NCBI GenBank assembly: GCA_018894105.1
Contig: CM032121.1
Coordinates: 24,211,730 to 24,275,729, forward strand
Direction: 5' to 3'
From: Jacaranda mimosifolia
Lineage: Eukaryota > Streptophyta > Magnoliopsida > Lamiales > Bignoniaceae
DNA: 64,000 nt
Every line of letters begins with the position of its first letter. The stretch's first letter is position 1. Below, piece by piece: positions 26,431-36,197 of this stretch. The position numbers were made by a program, and so were the translations under genes. Under the pieces are notes generated by a model that was not told where the DNA came from, did no database searches, and saw only the letters and a list, made by a program, of their open reading frames with translations.

Positions 26431-26960
26431 CTGAAGTGAATAATCCGTTAGTTGGGTCAATTTCTTTAAAATATTGGGCTTTATAACTTTTTTGTGAATT
26501 ATTCAATGAATTGGGAGTTTTCATTTAGAGGAAAAGTGAAAAATTGGTCACGTAACTATACCCTAATGGAAAATTTTGACTTTATATTTTTGGCACACTA
26601 ACTTTTGAATTTTGGCAATTTGAGGATAAATCTAGCCCGAATTCATTTGCAGCAGACCCGATCCACATGGCGCCATGTCACATCCTCTCTCCTACGTGGC
26701 ATGTGGTGTGGCAACCCCTTCTTGCCATGAATTTTACTATACCAAAAAAAGGATATTTGCACAAAAAATTAAAAATAGGTACATAAAAATTGAAAAAAGT
26801 AAAAAGATAAAAAAAAAGAAGATAAATCTTGAAAAATATTTATATACTTATATATTTATATATATATATACACATATATAAACACACATACACATGTATC
26901 CCACTTACTAAATTATCAAATTAAATGAATTGAGTCCTAAAAAAAGTTTAAAACTTGTAC
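26431..26960. other. non-satellite AT-rich DNA at left end of the 7.5-kb insert
   Basis: Unrelated to the monomer. It has a mixed-composition stretch to about 26740, including the perfect 14-bp palindrome ACATGGCGCCATGT at 26665-26678 and TACGTGGCATGTGG near 26692. This gives way to an A-rich tract and (TA)n/(AC)n simple repeat near 26845-26895. I see no terminal motif of a known transposon class at 26431 and no credible coding frame. Confidence 0.6.
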
Positions 26961-27848
26961 ATTAGAATTTAAAATATCAAATATCCTTCAAATTTATAAA
27001 ATTTTATTTCATATGAATTTACCATCTAAAATTTTTTAAAAATCTAATTTATCACTTTAGGCCATATAATTTTAATAATATTAAGTCAAAATATCTAATA
27101 ATGTTAACATAGTAAATTATCTAAAAATTTAAATAAATTTTGTTGACTTTATTTATTAAGTTAAAAATGAAATAAAAATTAAAGAATAAAAATTTAAGTC
27201 TATCCTATTATCTATATAATTAAAAATTACATAAGAATATTAAAATGATAAATACATCTAAAATAATTCTGTTAAATATAAATATATTTTATTTATTAAT
27301 TCAAATATGACAAAAAAAGCATAAACAATAAAATTCTAAGTCTGTCATCCTAACTATATAATTATAAATTACATAATAATATTAAAATCAAAAATATTCT
27401 AAACATTAGAATTTAAAATATCAAACATCCTTCAAATTTATTCAATTTTATTTCATACGAATTTATCATCTAAATTTTTTTAAAAATCTAACTTATAACG
27501 TTAGGCCATATAATTTTAATAAGATTAAGTTAAAATATTTAATAATGTTAAAATAGTAAAATATATAATAATTAAAATAAATTTTGTTGACTTTATTTGT
27601 TAAGTTAAAAATGAAATAAAAATTAAACAATAAAAATTTAAGTCTATCCTATTATCTATATAATTCAAAATTACATAATAACATTAAAATGATAAATACA
27701 TCTAAAATAATTCTATTAAATATAAATATATTTTATTTATTAATTCAGATATAACAAAATAAAACTTAAACAATAAAATTTTGAGTCTATCATCCTAACT
27801 ATATAATTATAGATTACATAATAAAATTTAAAAAAAAAATTCTAAAAT
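26961..27848 (+). repeat. 444-bp tandem duplication, two copies
   Basis: The block starting ATTAGAATTTAAAATATCAA at 26961 is repeated from 27405, with a few substitutions and small indels. Shared landmarks include TTAGGCCATATAATTTTAAT, TTTTGTTGACTTTATT and AAGTCTATCCTATTATC. The second copy decays at about 27840. There is no open frame of note. It lies wholly inside the insert and is unrelated to the satellite. Confidence 0.85.
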
Positions 27849-27884
27849 AATTCAATTATTCAATTAATATAAATAAAGAATTCA

Positions 27885-27931
<47 letters not shown>

Positions 27932-27957
27932 TGATGATGATGATGATGATGAAGAAG
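27885..27957 (+). repeat. compound microsatellite (AAT)n-(ATG)n-(AAG)n
   Basis: About 15 AAT units (27885-27929) run into about 8 ATG units and then GAAGAAGAA. The run of methionine codons that can be read here is an artefact of the repeat. Confidence 0.95.
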
Positions 27958-27959
27958 AA

Positions 27960-28124
27960 TCCCTACCCTTCCCCTCCAGCACTTCATATATTTCTCTTTT
28001 CTTTTCTTTTTTCTTCATTCTTTTCTTTTCTTTTCTTTTTATTCTCATTTCTCTCTTCTTCCATTATTTCATATATTTCTCATTTTATACATATATGTAT
28101 AAATTTATCATTGTTTCTCATTTA
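27960..28124. repeat. pyrimidine-rich TTTTC simple repeat and AT-rich DNA
   Basis: A CTTTTC-rich tract at about 27995-28055 is followed by short copies of a CATATATTTCTCATTTTATAC motif that recurs near 28135, 28460, 28520 and 31840. No gene. Confidence 0.7.
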
Positions 28125-28430
28125 TCATTATGTCATATATTCTCATTTTATACATATATATTTATCTATAAAATTTTAAATAATTTTTATTTTTATCTTT
28201 TTTCTTTCTAATTATTCATACATGTTACTTATTTTTTCTATTTATACTTATTCACATATATATAATATACATATATATAAATTTATCAATAAAATTTAAA
28301 TTTATTTTATTTTATCTATTTCTTTATTTATTCATTCCAAATTAAATAATATTTAATATTTTAAAAAACATATATATAATATAATTTTTTATTCATACTT
28401 ATATGCATATATATTATATATATATACATA
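28125..28430 (+). repeat. ~300-bp direct repeat, left copy
   Basis: From TCATTATGTCATATATTC through TTTATACTTATTCACATATA, TTTATCAATAAAATTTAAAT and AATTAAATAATATTTAATAT, this block aligns along its whole length with 31831-32137, at roughly 85% identity by eye. Both copies have the same orientation and lie 3.7 kb apart. They could be decayed terminal repeats of an element or a duplicated segment; I see no TG...CA ends to favour LTRs. Confidence 0.75.
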
Positions 28431-30880
28431 TATATAAATTTCAATAAAATTTAAAGAAGATTATCATATATTTCTCATTTTATAAATATAATTTATCATT
28501 ATTTCTCATTTCTCATTATTTCATATATTCTTATTTTATACATACGTATAAATTTATTTAATGAATTTGGATGGCAATGCAATTTTGTTTCCCTCCAACT
28601 TTGTATTCCCACCAAAATTTGGCCCATAAAAAATATTAACAATTGTTTTTATTATTAGTTTGACATAATAATTTAACTTGATTTCTTCCAAAAAATTGAT
28701 TCCTCTAAATTTTAGCTATTCCAAATAATCTATAGCAAAATTAATTTCTTTTATCTTAGATTATATGGTGAATTGACATATAATTTTTTAAATTATTAAA
28801 TGATTTTATATTATAGTTAAAATAGTTAAATAACATATAATTTGGACTTATAAATTTTGGTGCTTAACAATTTAATTTTTTATTATAATTTTTTACAATA
28901 TTTATTTAGAAAAAATTCTAAAAACTCCTTAAAATAAATAGTTAAAGGTTACATACCTGAATAACAAAAGAAAAAAAAGAAATCTAGTTTGCCATAATAC
29001 TTAATGAAAAGAAAACGGTCCTTGAAGTTAGGCCTGTTAATTTTACATTTCGTATTTTAATCGTTGTATTGGCCAATTAAAGATTTGTATAACTTATAGA
29101 TATCTATATGTTAATTGTGTGTATGTTTTACTATATAAATTGCTAAAATAAAGATAAATTTCATGGTTTAATATAGTGTAAAAAAAGTATTAACTTAAAG
29201 TATATTATTAAATATAATAATTATTAACTTTCATAGACCCAAACAAATTGTTCTTAAGAATTAGTTGGTCTACATATTATATTTCCTTCAAGAAATAAGT
29301 TTCCCTCCAAAAATGAATTCCCTTATTATTTTTTTATTCCCTCCAAATTTTTGCTCCTCCCTCCATTTTGTGTATAAATAGTATGTACAAAAATTATTTA
29401 TTTTATCTTATATTATAAGATGAATTATGATATATTATTATGGAGGTTAAAAATTTAATTCTATTTTTTTTTATTTATTAGGACATTGTTTTTGAACAAA
29501 AAGATCTTAGAAAAATTGTTTATAAATTCTAAAAACTAGTCTTTACATGTAATTAATTTCATTTTAAAAATTAAAATACTCTGTACTAATAATATATTGA
29601 TATGGACAATTTGAACATGCATTTATTTAAAATTTTCTATACTTAATTAATGCAAATTGTTTTAATATTGATCAACTTATATAACTTTAATATAGTTGGA
29701 AAATTTGAAATTATTTTGAAACGTTCATGACATTATAATATAAACTTAGTAATATAGTTATAAGTTTAATAAAATTATTTTTTATCCCCATATATTTAAT
29801 TAGGTATTTGAAGAACTGTTATCATCCTTAACAAATTTGTAGTCGGTTGAAAATTTATATTAAAATTCAAAAATATCCTACCAACGTTGTTTTGATTATC
29901 TTTAAGACAAAAATACCCTTGGACTTATTTGTAACTTTAACATGGGGGTTTAACTTTAATATTATTTAAATTACTCAAAATAAATTTAAATAATTTTATT
30001 AATAATTTTATTAAACATTAAATAATCTTTTAATTAAAGTTGGATTAAAAAAACTAAAAATTTAAAATCATCAACATATGTACAGTAATTTAATCAAATT
30101 TAATTAAACATATTTATTAATTATAAAATAAAAATAAAAATCAAATCCATCTGTTAATTAAATATGATTTTATTTTTAAATTACATCTCAATAATATTAA
30201 AAAATAATCATATCTAAAATAATTTATTTATATTAAGTTAAATATATTTATTAAATATAAAAAATATTTATTAACTAAAATAAATAATTTAAAAATAAAA
30301 ATAAGATCTAAAAATATCATACTAACACTAGTAATTTTAAAATGTCTATTTCACCCTATCAACCCAATAAAAAAATTATTGATATAATATCTTGTTCCCT
30401 ACTAAAACACAAATAAATAAATAATTTTCTCTGAATTCATTTTTCACCTACCACCAAAAATACAAACAAACAACTGTAACATTCTCTAGCCCCATTTCCA
30501 AAAAACCATATTGCTAAAATATTTTGACAAAATGCTCCAATTCATAAACAAACAAGCCCTAATTTAAACTAATTTCATTAAATTTATCAATTAATAAAAA
30601 TTAAATAAGTCAAAATGTGGGAGATATAGAGTTGGAATCCTGTGAGACCTTGATGTGTGTGTGTGTATAAATAAAAAAATTAAATTTACTTATTAATCAA
30701 AATAAATAATTTAAATAAAATAAAATCTAAAATTTTATCCTAACAAAATAATTTTAATAATTTAAAATAAATAAATATTTTTAATTATTTTGAACAAAAT
30801 AATGTAATGATTTTAAATAAATAACATAAGTAAAAAAATTTAATTTAAGTTAATTTAATTAAAAAAATTAATTAAAAATA
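28431..30880. other. AT-rich non-coding DNA, nothing recognised
   Basis: About 2.4 kb of very AT-rich sequence with no satellite similarity, no open frame with sensible composition and no recognisable transposon ends. A short (GT)n run lies near 30654-30666, and a partial copy of the TCATTATTTCATATATTC motif near 28514. Stops are dense in all frames. Confidence 0.6.
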
Positions 30881-30917
30881 AATAAATAAGTAAATATATA
30901 TATACATATATATATAT

Positions 30918-31060
30918 TTTCCTTCCTTCTTCCACATCCTCTCACCCACCCCTGCCTCTTCCAACCAGCACCCCCCCCCCACCTGGGCCTGGCTGCTGGC
31001 CATTTTTCCTTGGCCAGCGGTGAGGGGTTGGGGGAGAGGGGATGGGTGTTATATATATAT
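30918..31060. repeat. small GC-rich hairpin island inside AT-rich DNA
   Basis: A pyrimidine-rich arm (CTCACCCACCCCTGCC near 30940-30956), a C10 run at 30971-30980 and a perfect stem GCTGGCCA (30995-31002) / TGGCCAGC (31011-31018) with an 8-base loop are followed by a purine-rich arm (GAGGGGTTGGGGGAGAGGGG near 31022). The arms are roughly complementary over a longer span. (TA)n tracts flank both sides. This could be a small foldback or MITE-like element, or a structure-prone insertion. Confidence 0.6.
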
Positions 31061-31830
31061 ATATGTATATATTTATATGATATTTATTTTATATATATTT
31101 ATATTGATATTATATATTATACATATATATATATTTATATGATATTTATATTGAGATATAATTTTTTTTTATGATGACTTTGTTATATATTTTTAAATTT
31201 TTTATTATTTTTTAATTTTTTTTTAATAAAGCTTGATTGGGCAATTCAAAATTTGTGAATATTTTATAAATAAGTCAAAATTTTGAGTTGTTAGGTAATT
31301 AATTTTTTTTTTAATTTAACAGTTTTACTTGAATACTAATGGAAGTTGAGGTGCTATTCCAAATGTATTAAAAAATTTAGAGTTTTGGTCCTATTTAGAG
31401 TAAAAATAATCTTATTTAATTTTAATTTTTTATTAAAAATCAATTAAGTTCAGACAAAATATAAAATAATTATAAAGTTAAAATCAATATTAGTGTATAA
31501 GTTAATAGAAACCTTTTAATTTGACTCATAACTTAGTTATCGAATAATTAAGTGAAGAAAGAGTTTAGCATTAGTCATATAAAGTTAAAACTATAGTAAA
31601 TAGATAAAATAATTATAAACTTAAAATTGATTTTAAAATATGAATTAGTGACAAAATATGAGGATAAAATTATAATGTAAAATAAAATATAGAAAAAACT
31701 AATTATTGTATTGATTCTCAAATTTTTGTGTAAATATAATTGGATTTCATATTATATTTTGCAAATAACAAAAAAATAGTGAATAACAAAAAAAGTTGTT
31801 AACCTTTCAAATAATCAAAATCAAAATTTC
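31061..31830. other. AT-rich non-coding DNA, nothing recognised
   Basis: (TA)n-rich to about 31170, then AT-rich sequence with no open frames of note and no similarity to the satellite or to the duplications elsewhere in the insert. Confidence 0.6.
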
Positions 31831-32137
31831 TCATTATTTCATATATTCTCATTTTATACATATATTTATCTATAAAATTTTAAATAATTTTTATTTTTAT
31901 CTTTTTCCTTTCGATTTATTCATGCATGTATACTTATTTTGTCCATTTATACTTATTCACATATATATAATATACATATATATAAATTTATCAATAAAAT
32001 TTAAATTACTTTTATTTTTATCTATTTTTTCTATTTATTCATACCGAATTAAATAATATTTAATATTTATAACTATGTATATAATATAAATTTTCATTCA
32101 AACTTATATACATATATAGTATATATATATACACACA
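31831..32137 (+). repeat. ~300-bp direct repeat, right copy
   Basis: Counterpart of 28125-28430. It ends in a (TA)n-(CA)n tract that directly abuts the CACTA element. The last three bases (ACA, 32135-32137) form the left target-site duplication of that element. Confidence 0.75.
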
Positions 32138-32841
32138 CACTACAAGAAAATAGGTTAATCGCGGCATATATTTTGTGACCGTTTGTCTCAACCGCCGCAA
32201 AATATTAATTTGACGGTGGTTGAGCAACGATTTATCCAAACCGCTGCTGAATTAGCCATTTAGTGGCGATTTTTTGAAACCGCCATGGAATTCATAATAA
32301 ATGGCGGCGGTTAGTGTAACATTTTCTAAATGAATAACTTCGTGCTGATTTTTCTAAACTGCCGGAATTAATAATATTGTTACTTTTGCTTGTTATATTG
32401 CCCTTTGTTTTTTACTTTAAAGGATTTTGTTCATAATTTTTTAATATATATATATATATGTAATGCCAATTATTTTTTATAAATATTTTTTTTATAAATT
32501 TCTAAAATAAAATATTTTATATTATAAACTCTTCTACAAAAATATGAAGCCTTTACCTAAAAATTTATATATACATATATGTAATAAAATTTCTTTGCTT
32601 CATGCAGCTATGTTATATAATTATCTCACACTTTTTGTTTATTTCTTTTAATTCACTATTTGATACTCTTATTTTATTTATTTAAATGACAATTATTATT
32701 TTGTTTTTAAAAATAAAATAATGTTTGCTTGATAACATGTGAAATTGCTTGAGAGCTCTATATGGAAGAGATGAATAAGTATTTGAGCAAATGCAAATAT
32801 TAACTTTTGGACGTACAGCCAAGATGGTGGGCATGGTGTGA

Positions 32842-32852
32842 GGTTCGAAACC
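32842..32852 (+). promoter_or_regulatory. possible RNA polymerase III box B-like motif
   Basis: GGTTCGAAACC matches the box B pattern found in tRNA genes and tRNA-derived SINEs. I could not find a convincing box A at the right distance or a foldable tRNA. It may be a SINE-head remnant at the edge of the GC-rich core, or chance. Confidence 0.2.
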
Positions 32853-32879
32853 TACTGCCAGTAGGTTGGGATGAATTTG

Positions 32880-33470
32880 CACTAGGCCTGCCCTCAGGTA
32901 GGCTGGTGTGGGCGCTGGGCCTTGCAGGTGGGCAGTACGTGAGCTGGGCCTGAGCTCGGGTGGGCCGGTCTAGCGGCTGAGGGGCAAGGCTTGGTGGGCT
33001 GGTGTGGCGCTGGGCCAGCCTTCGGGTAGGCCGGCGTGGGCGCTGGGTTGCGCTGGGCCTGTGCTCGGGTTGGCCGATGTTGGCACTAGGCCTTGCGGGT
33101 GGACCAGTGCTAACGACCGGGGGGCAGGGCCTGGTGGGCTGGTGTGGCGCTGGACCTTATGGGTGAGCAGGTATGGGCGCGAGGCTGGGCGGCCCTACGG
33201 CCAGTCTTGCTGTTGGGCACTGATGGGCAGGTGTGGGCTCTGGGTCTTGCGGGTGGGCTAGTGTTGGTGTTGAGCCTGAGCTCTGGTGGGCCCAAGGCGC
33301 TGGTTCCTACTGCTATCTTGCGGGTGGGCCAGCCTGTGGCGCTCTTGTTGGTGGGCCGTGGGGCTGGTGGGCGATGGCCCGGGTTGAACCCAGAGTTCAG
33401 CGGCCCAGCAAGTGTAGGCCTGATGTCAAATGGCCCATTCATATGAAGCAGCCCAAACAGGAGCCCATGC
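32880..33470 (+). repeat. G-rich degenerate tandem repeat in the CACTA core
   Basis: About 590 bp in which G greatly exceeds C on the plus strand, in sharp contrast to the AT-rich surroundings. It is built from diverged versions of GCTGGGCCTGAGCTCGGGT (32943, 33052) and GGTGGGCTGGTGTGGCGCTG (near 32992 and 33133), spaced irregularly by ~109 and ~141 bp. The frames of 85-122 codons that can be read through it on both strands follow from the scarcity of AT-rich stop codons and are not credible genes. Confidence 0.8.
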
Positions 33471-33479
33471 GCACACATT

Positions 33480-33930
33480 TAGTAACAAAACTTTTAGTTA
33501 TTTATTCCATTTGTAACGAATGCTTATTTTTTAATTAAAATTTTATTTATCTATTTGTAACCAAAAGTTTTGTGACATAAACAATTAGTAACTATACTTA
33601 ATTAAATAAATAATATGATTATATTATGCATTGGTAACAAAAAAATAAAATGCAACAAAATTGCCAATGTTTTAGTAACTAAATATTTTGTTACGCTATA
33701 AAAACCTATTGTAACTACTACACTTTTTTGTTACTAATATCATATTTTGGTAACGATATATTTCATCGCCATAAGTCCATCATTCGTAACGAACCATAAA
33801 TTTTGTTACTAAAACCTTTTGTGACGGGCTTTAGGGCACTAAACTTAAGTAACGAAAAATTCGTTACCAATTTTGGGTAACGAATTTAAGCTTTATGTTA
33901 ACAAAATTATTCATTACTAAAACTGTAATT
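33480..33930. repeat. right subterminal repeat array of the CACTA element
   Basis: Repeated GTAAC/GTTAC-type motifs in both orientations (for example near 33515, 33689, 33750, 33785, 33803 and 33886). They include a perfect hairpin GTAACGAA-AAA-TTCGTTAC at 33849-33867. In CACTA elements, subterminal motifs of this kind bind the TNPA-like protein. Assigning that role here is by family analogy only. Confidence 0.7.
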
Positions 33931-33940
33931 TTTTGTAGTG

Positions 33941-34529
33941 ACACCACACATTCTTTTAATTCACTTTGTTCTAGGCTTTAAACGCAAGTCTTTATCCTTG
34001 CTAATTTCATCGTGTAGTCAACTTCTTTGCATTCATGTGTCTTTATTACTTTTGAATACCTTTTACTTATTTCCATTTAGTTCATGGGTAAGTTTAAGTA
34101 TATCTTTGTTTCAACTGCTTCAAGCTTCGCTCAACATTTGGATTGCTTCATTCTGAGTCACTTAAAAGAATCGACAGAAAATTCAAGAGTGGAAAAGGGA
34201 AAGCGAGAGTGAGGCTATCAGAGCGATTAAAACTTGAACCATGTTCAAACATCAGTATTGAGTCAAAGAGAAATTGTTTTGAGTGCAAACATGTGAAGAA
34301 TTGCGCAAGGAAATTTATGTTCTCTTCTCACTATTTTTACAAAGTTTAACATTATCAAACTATCATAGTGAAGGTAGTGACAAGAAGCCATATATGTTCT
34401 TCACTTCGAAAGCTATTCAAAAGCAATGCACAAGGTTGAATGTTATGTTTAATGAGCTAAGGGCTTGGATAGAGAAATATTCAGCCCAAATTGAGGAGTT
34501 AAGACAAACGTAGCAAGTTAGCTTTACCC
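33941..34529 (+). repeat. satellite monomer M17, 3' remnant (589 bp)
   Basis: The satellite resumes at ACACCACACATTCTTTTAA, about phase 1079. Compared with the break at phase 572 (26430), about 507 bp of the monomer are missing, so the 7.5-kb insert replaced sequence instead of simply being added. Confidence 0.9.
34283..34513 (+). pseudogene. short coiled-coil-like frame, possible retrotransposon gag relic
   Basis: A 76-codon frame at the 3' end of M17. The last ~35 codons include FTRLNVMFNELRAW-like residues (here CTRLNVMFNELRAW) followed by IEKYSAQIEELRQ, with hydrophobic residues at roughly heptad spacing. The same tail, in the same frame, is readable in several right-type monomers: 35951-36181, 46139-46339, 51387-51593 and 57532-57651. 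It is broken in left-type monomers by an extra T (AAGGTTTGAATG). It resembles the start of some plant Ty3/gypsy gag proteins, but I cannot test this here. Its repeated short length and stop make a functional protein unlikely. Confidence 0.2.
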
Positions 34530-36197
34530 ATAATCATAGGTGTTGAGGGCAAACGTTCACAATTTTTGAGAAAAAAATTAGCAATAAGTTGGTCATACAG
34601 TTTTTCCATCTTATTCACTAGTATGAATTAGGTCCATTCACCCAAATATAAGTTGATTTCAACTTTTTCTTAGAGTTGCAAATTCATAATACAAAATGTT
34701 ATCATTTAAATTAGTTATCTTTCAATAATTAATGTTTCTAACGCACAAGTAACCATTTTGTCTCTGCATTCGTAAGTGCATTTATGTAATATTTGTTGCA
34801 TATAATTTAATTTTTATTGCAATCGGAGGCTTTTTATTTCTCATAAAATTGTTATAGTGAGACTCATAGGGTATTTGGATTTAACAAATATTATAAATGT
34901 TGGTAGTTTATATGATATTTTCAAAGTTATACAATATTATATCTAATTTTAAAAATAACATCTGGAAATGTTAGATTAAACAAAACATAGGGCCAAGTCA
35001 ACGTTAATACATGGTATGATGTTTTCTATCTGAATCATTGCGTCAGGAATCTTCTTCTCATCTTGTTTTCTTGCTTCCGTTTTGATCGAAATTGATACTT
35101 GGTGTTGGAGATAATTGATCTTGGGTTTCCGCATCATTTGGCTTCAGAGGGGAAAGGCTCAAATCAAGTGGATCTATCTTTTGTTTTCATCTTTCAATCT
35201 TCGAAATATAATTCCAGTCGACCTTATTCTTACCTATTTTTACCTTTGTTGAATAGCATCCTGGTTCTTTTCTTTTTTTTTTTGTTTCTAAAGTCCACTT
35301 GTGCAAGAAAGAGCCAAAAAAGTTGAAAAAAGGAAAAAAATCACCAATAAAGATTAGAGGCTATGTAAGGGCATCATTTAATTCATTTAATTTGTCTTTA
35401 TTGCATGTTGCCTATTATTTCTTGCTCATTTCCATCATTTTCCTTTAGTTAGTCATCTCTTTCAATTAATTGTTTGTTTTTCATTAATATACCTCTTGTT
35501 CCATATTCTAAACCGTTTACCATTAGTTTTTCTCTTCGAATCTTTAAAAAACAACACACAAATCAGCATTCAATCCTATATGTTCTTTCATTTCTCGTGC
35601 CCATTTACGCACCATACATTCTTTTAATTCACTTCGTTATGGGCCTTAAACGCAAGTCTTTATCCTTGCTAATTTCATCGTGTAGTCAACTTCTTTGTGT
35701 TCAGGTGTCCTTATTACTTTTGAATACCTTTTATTTACTTCCATTTAGTTCATGGGTAGATTTAAATATATCGTTGTTTCAATTGCTTCAAGTTTTGCTC
35801 AACATTTAGATTGCTTCATTCTGAGTCATTTGAAAGAAACGACAGAAAATTCTAGAGTGGAAAAGGGAAAGCGAGAGTGAGGCTATAAGAGCGATTAAAA
35901 GTTGAACCATGTTCAAAAATCAGTATTAAGTAAAAGAGATAAATTTTTTAGTGCAAACAATTGAAAAAGTGCGCAAGGAAATTTCTTTTCTGCTCTCACT
36001 ATTTTTGCAAAGTTTAACAGTATCAAACTGGCATAGTGAAGGTAGTGACAAGCAGCCATATATGTTCCACACTTCGAAAGCTATTCAAAAGCAATTCACA
36101 AGGTTGAATGTTATGTTTAATGAGCTAAGGGCTTGGATAGAGAAACATTCAGCCCAAATTGAGGTGTTAAGACAAACGTAGCAAGCTAGCTTTACCC
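34530..36197 (+). repeat. satellite monomer M18, right type, 1668 bp
   Basis: Complete and divergent monomer. It has the right-type marker ATTTAATTCATTTAATTTG (a ~10-bp duplication absent from left-type copies) near 35379, and a poly-T tract (CTTTTTTTTTTTG) near 35271 in place of the TTTTC repeat. Confidence 0.85.

Larger units (their letters stand above)
32138..33940. mobile_element. non-autonomous CACTA (En/Spm-like) DNA transposon, 1803 bp
   Basis: The left end is CACTACAAGAAAAT and the right end TTTTTTGTAGTG, which reads CACTACAAAAAATTACAG on the other strand. These are the terminal inverted repeats expected of the CACTA superfamily. Both ends are flanked by ACA (32135-32137 and 33941-33943), the 3-bp target duplication typical of the family. 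There is no transposase frame, so it would need enzyme supplied in trans. Subterminal repeats differ at the two ends: GCGGCGGTT/AACCGCCGC motifs on the left (32158-32315) and GTAAC/TTCGTTAC motifs on the right (33480-33930). The middle is a G-rich degenerate tandem repeat. Confidence 0.9.

Noticed and set aside
27860..28179. Frames with long Met or Ser/Leu runs
   Set aside because: Translation of the AAT/ATG/AAG microsatellite and adjacent TTTTC tract.
32835..32860. tRNA gene suggested by GGTTCGAAACC
   Set aside because: No cloverleaf can be drawn around the motif, and acceptor and anticodon arms are lacking. At most it is a box B-like remnant.
33004..33478. Overlapping frames of 85-122 codons on both strands in the GC-rich core of the CACTA element
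   Set aside because: Long frames on both strands at once follow from low AT content and tandem repetition; residues are dominated by Gly, Ala, Pro and Trp/Leu repeats. There is no transposase similarity.
26431..33940. The whole 7.5-kb block as a single transposon
   Set aside because: The left end has no terminal motif or target duplication matching 33940, and about 507 bp of satellite are missing. Only 32138-33940 has proper transposon ends.
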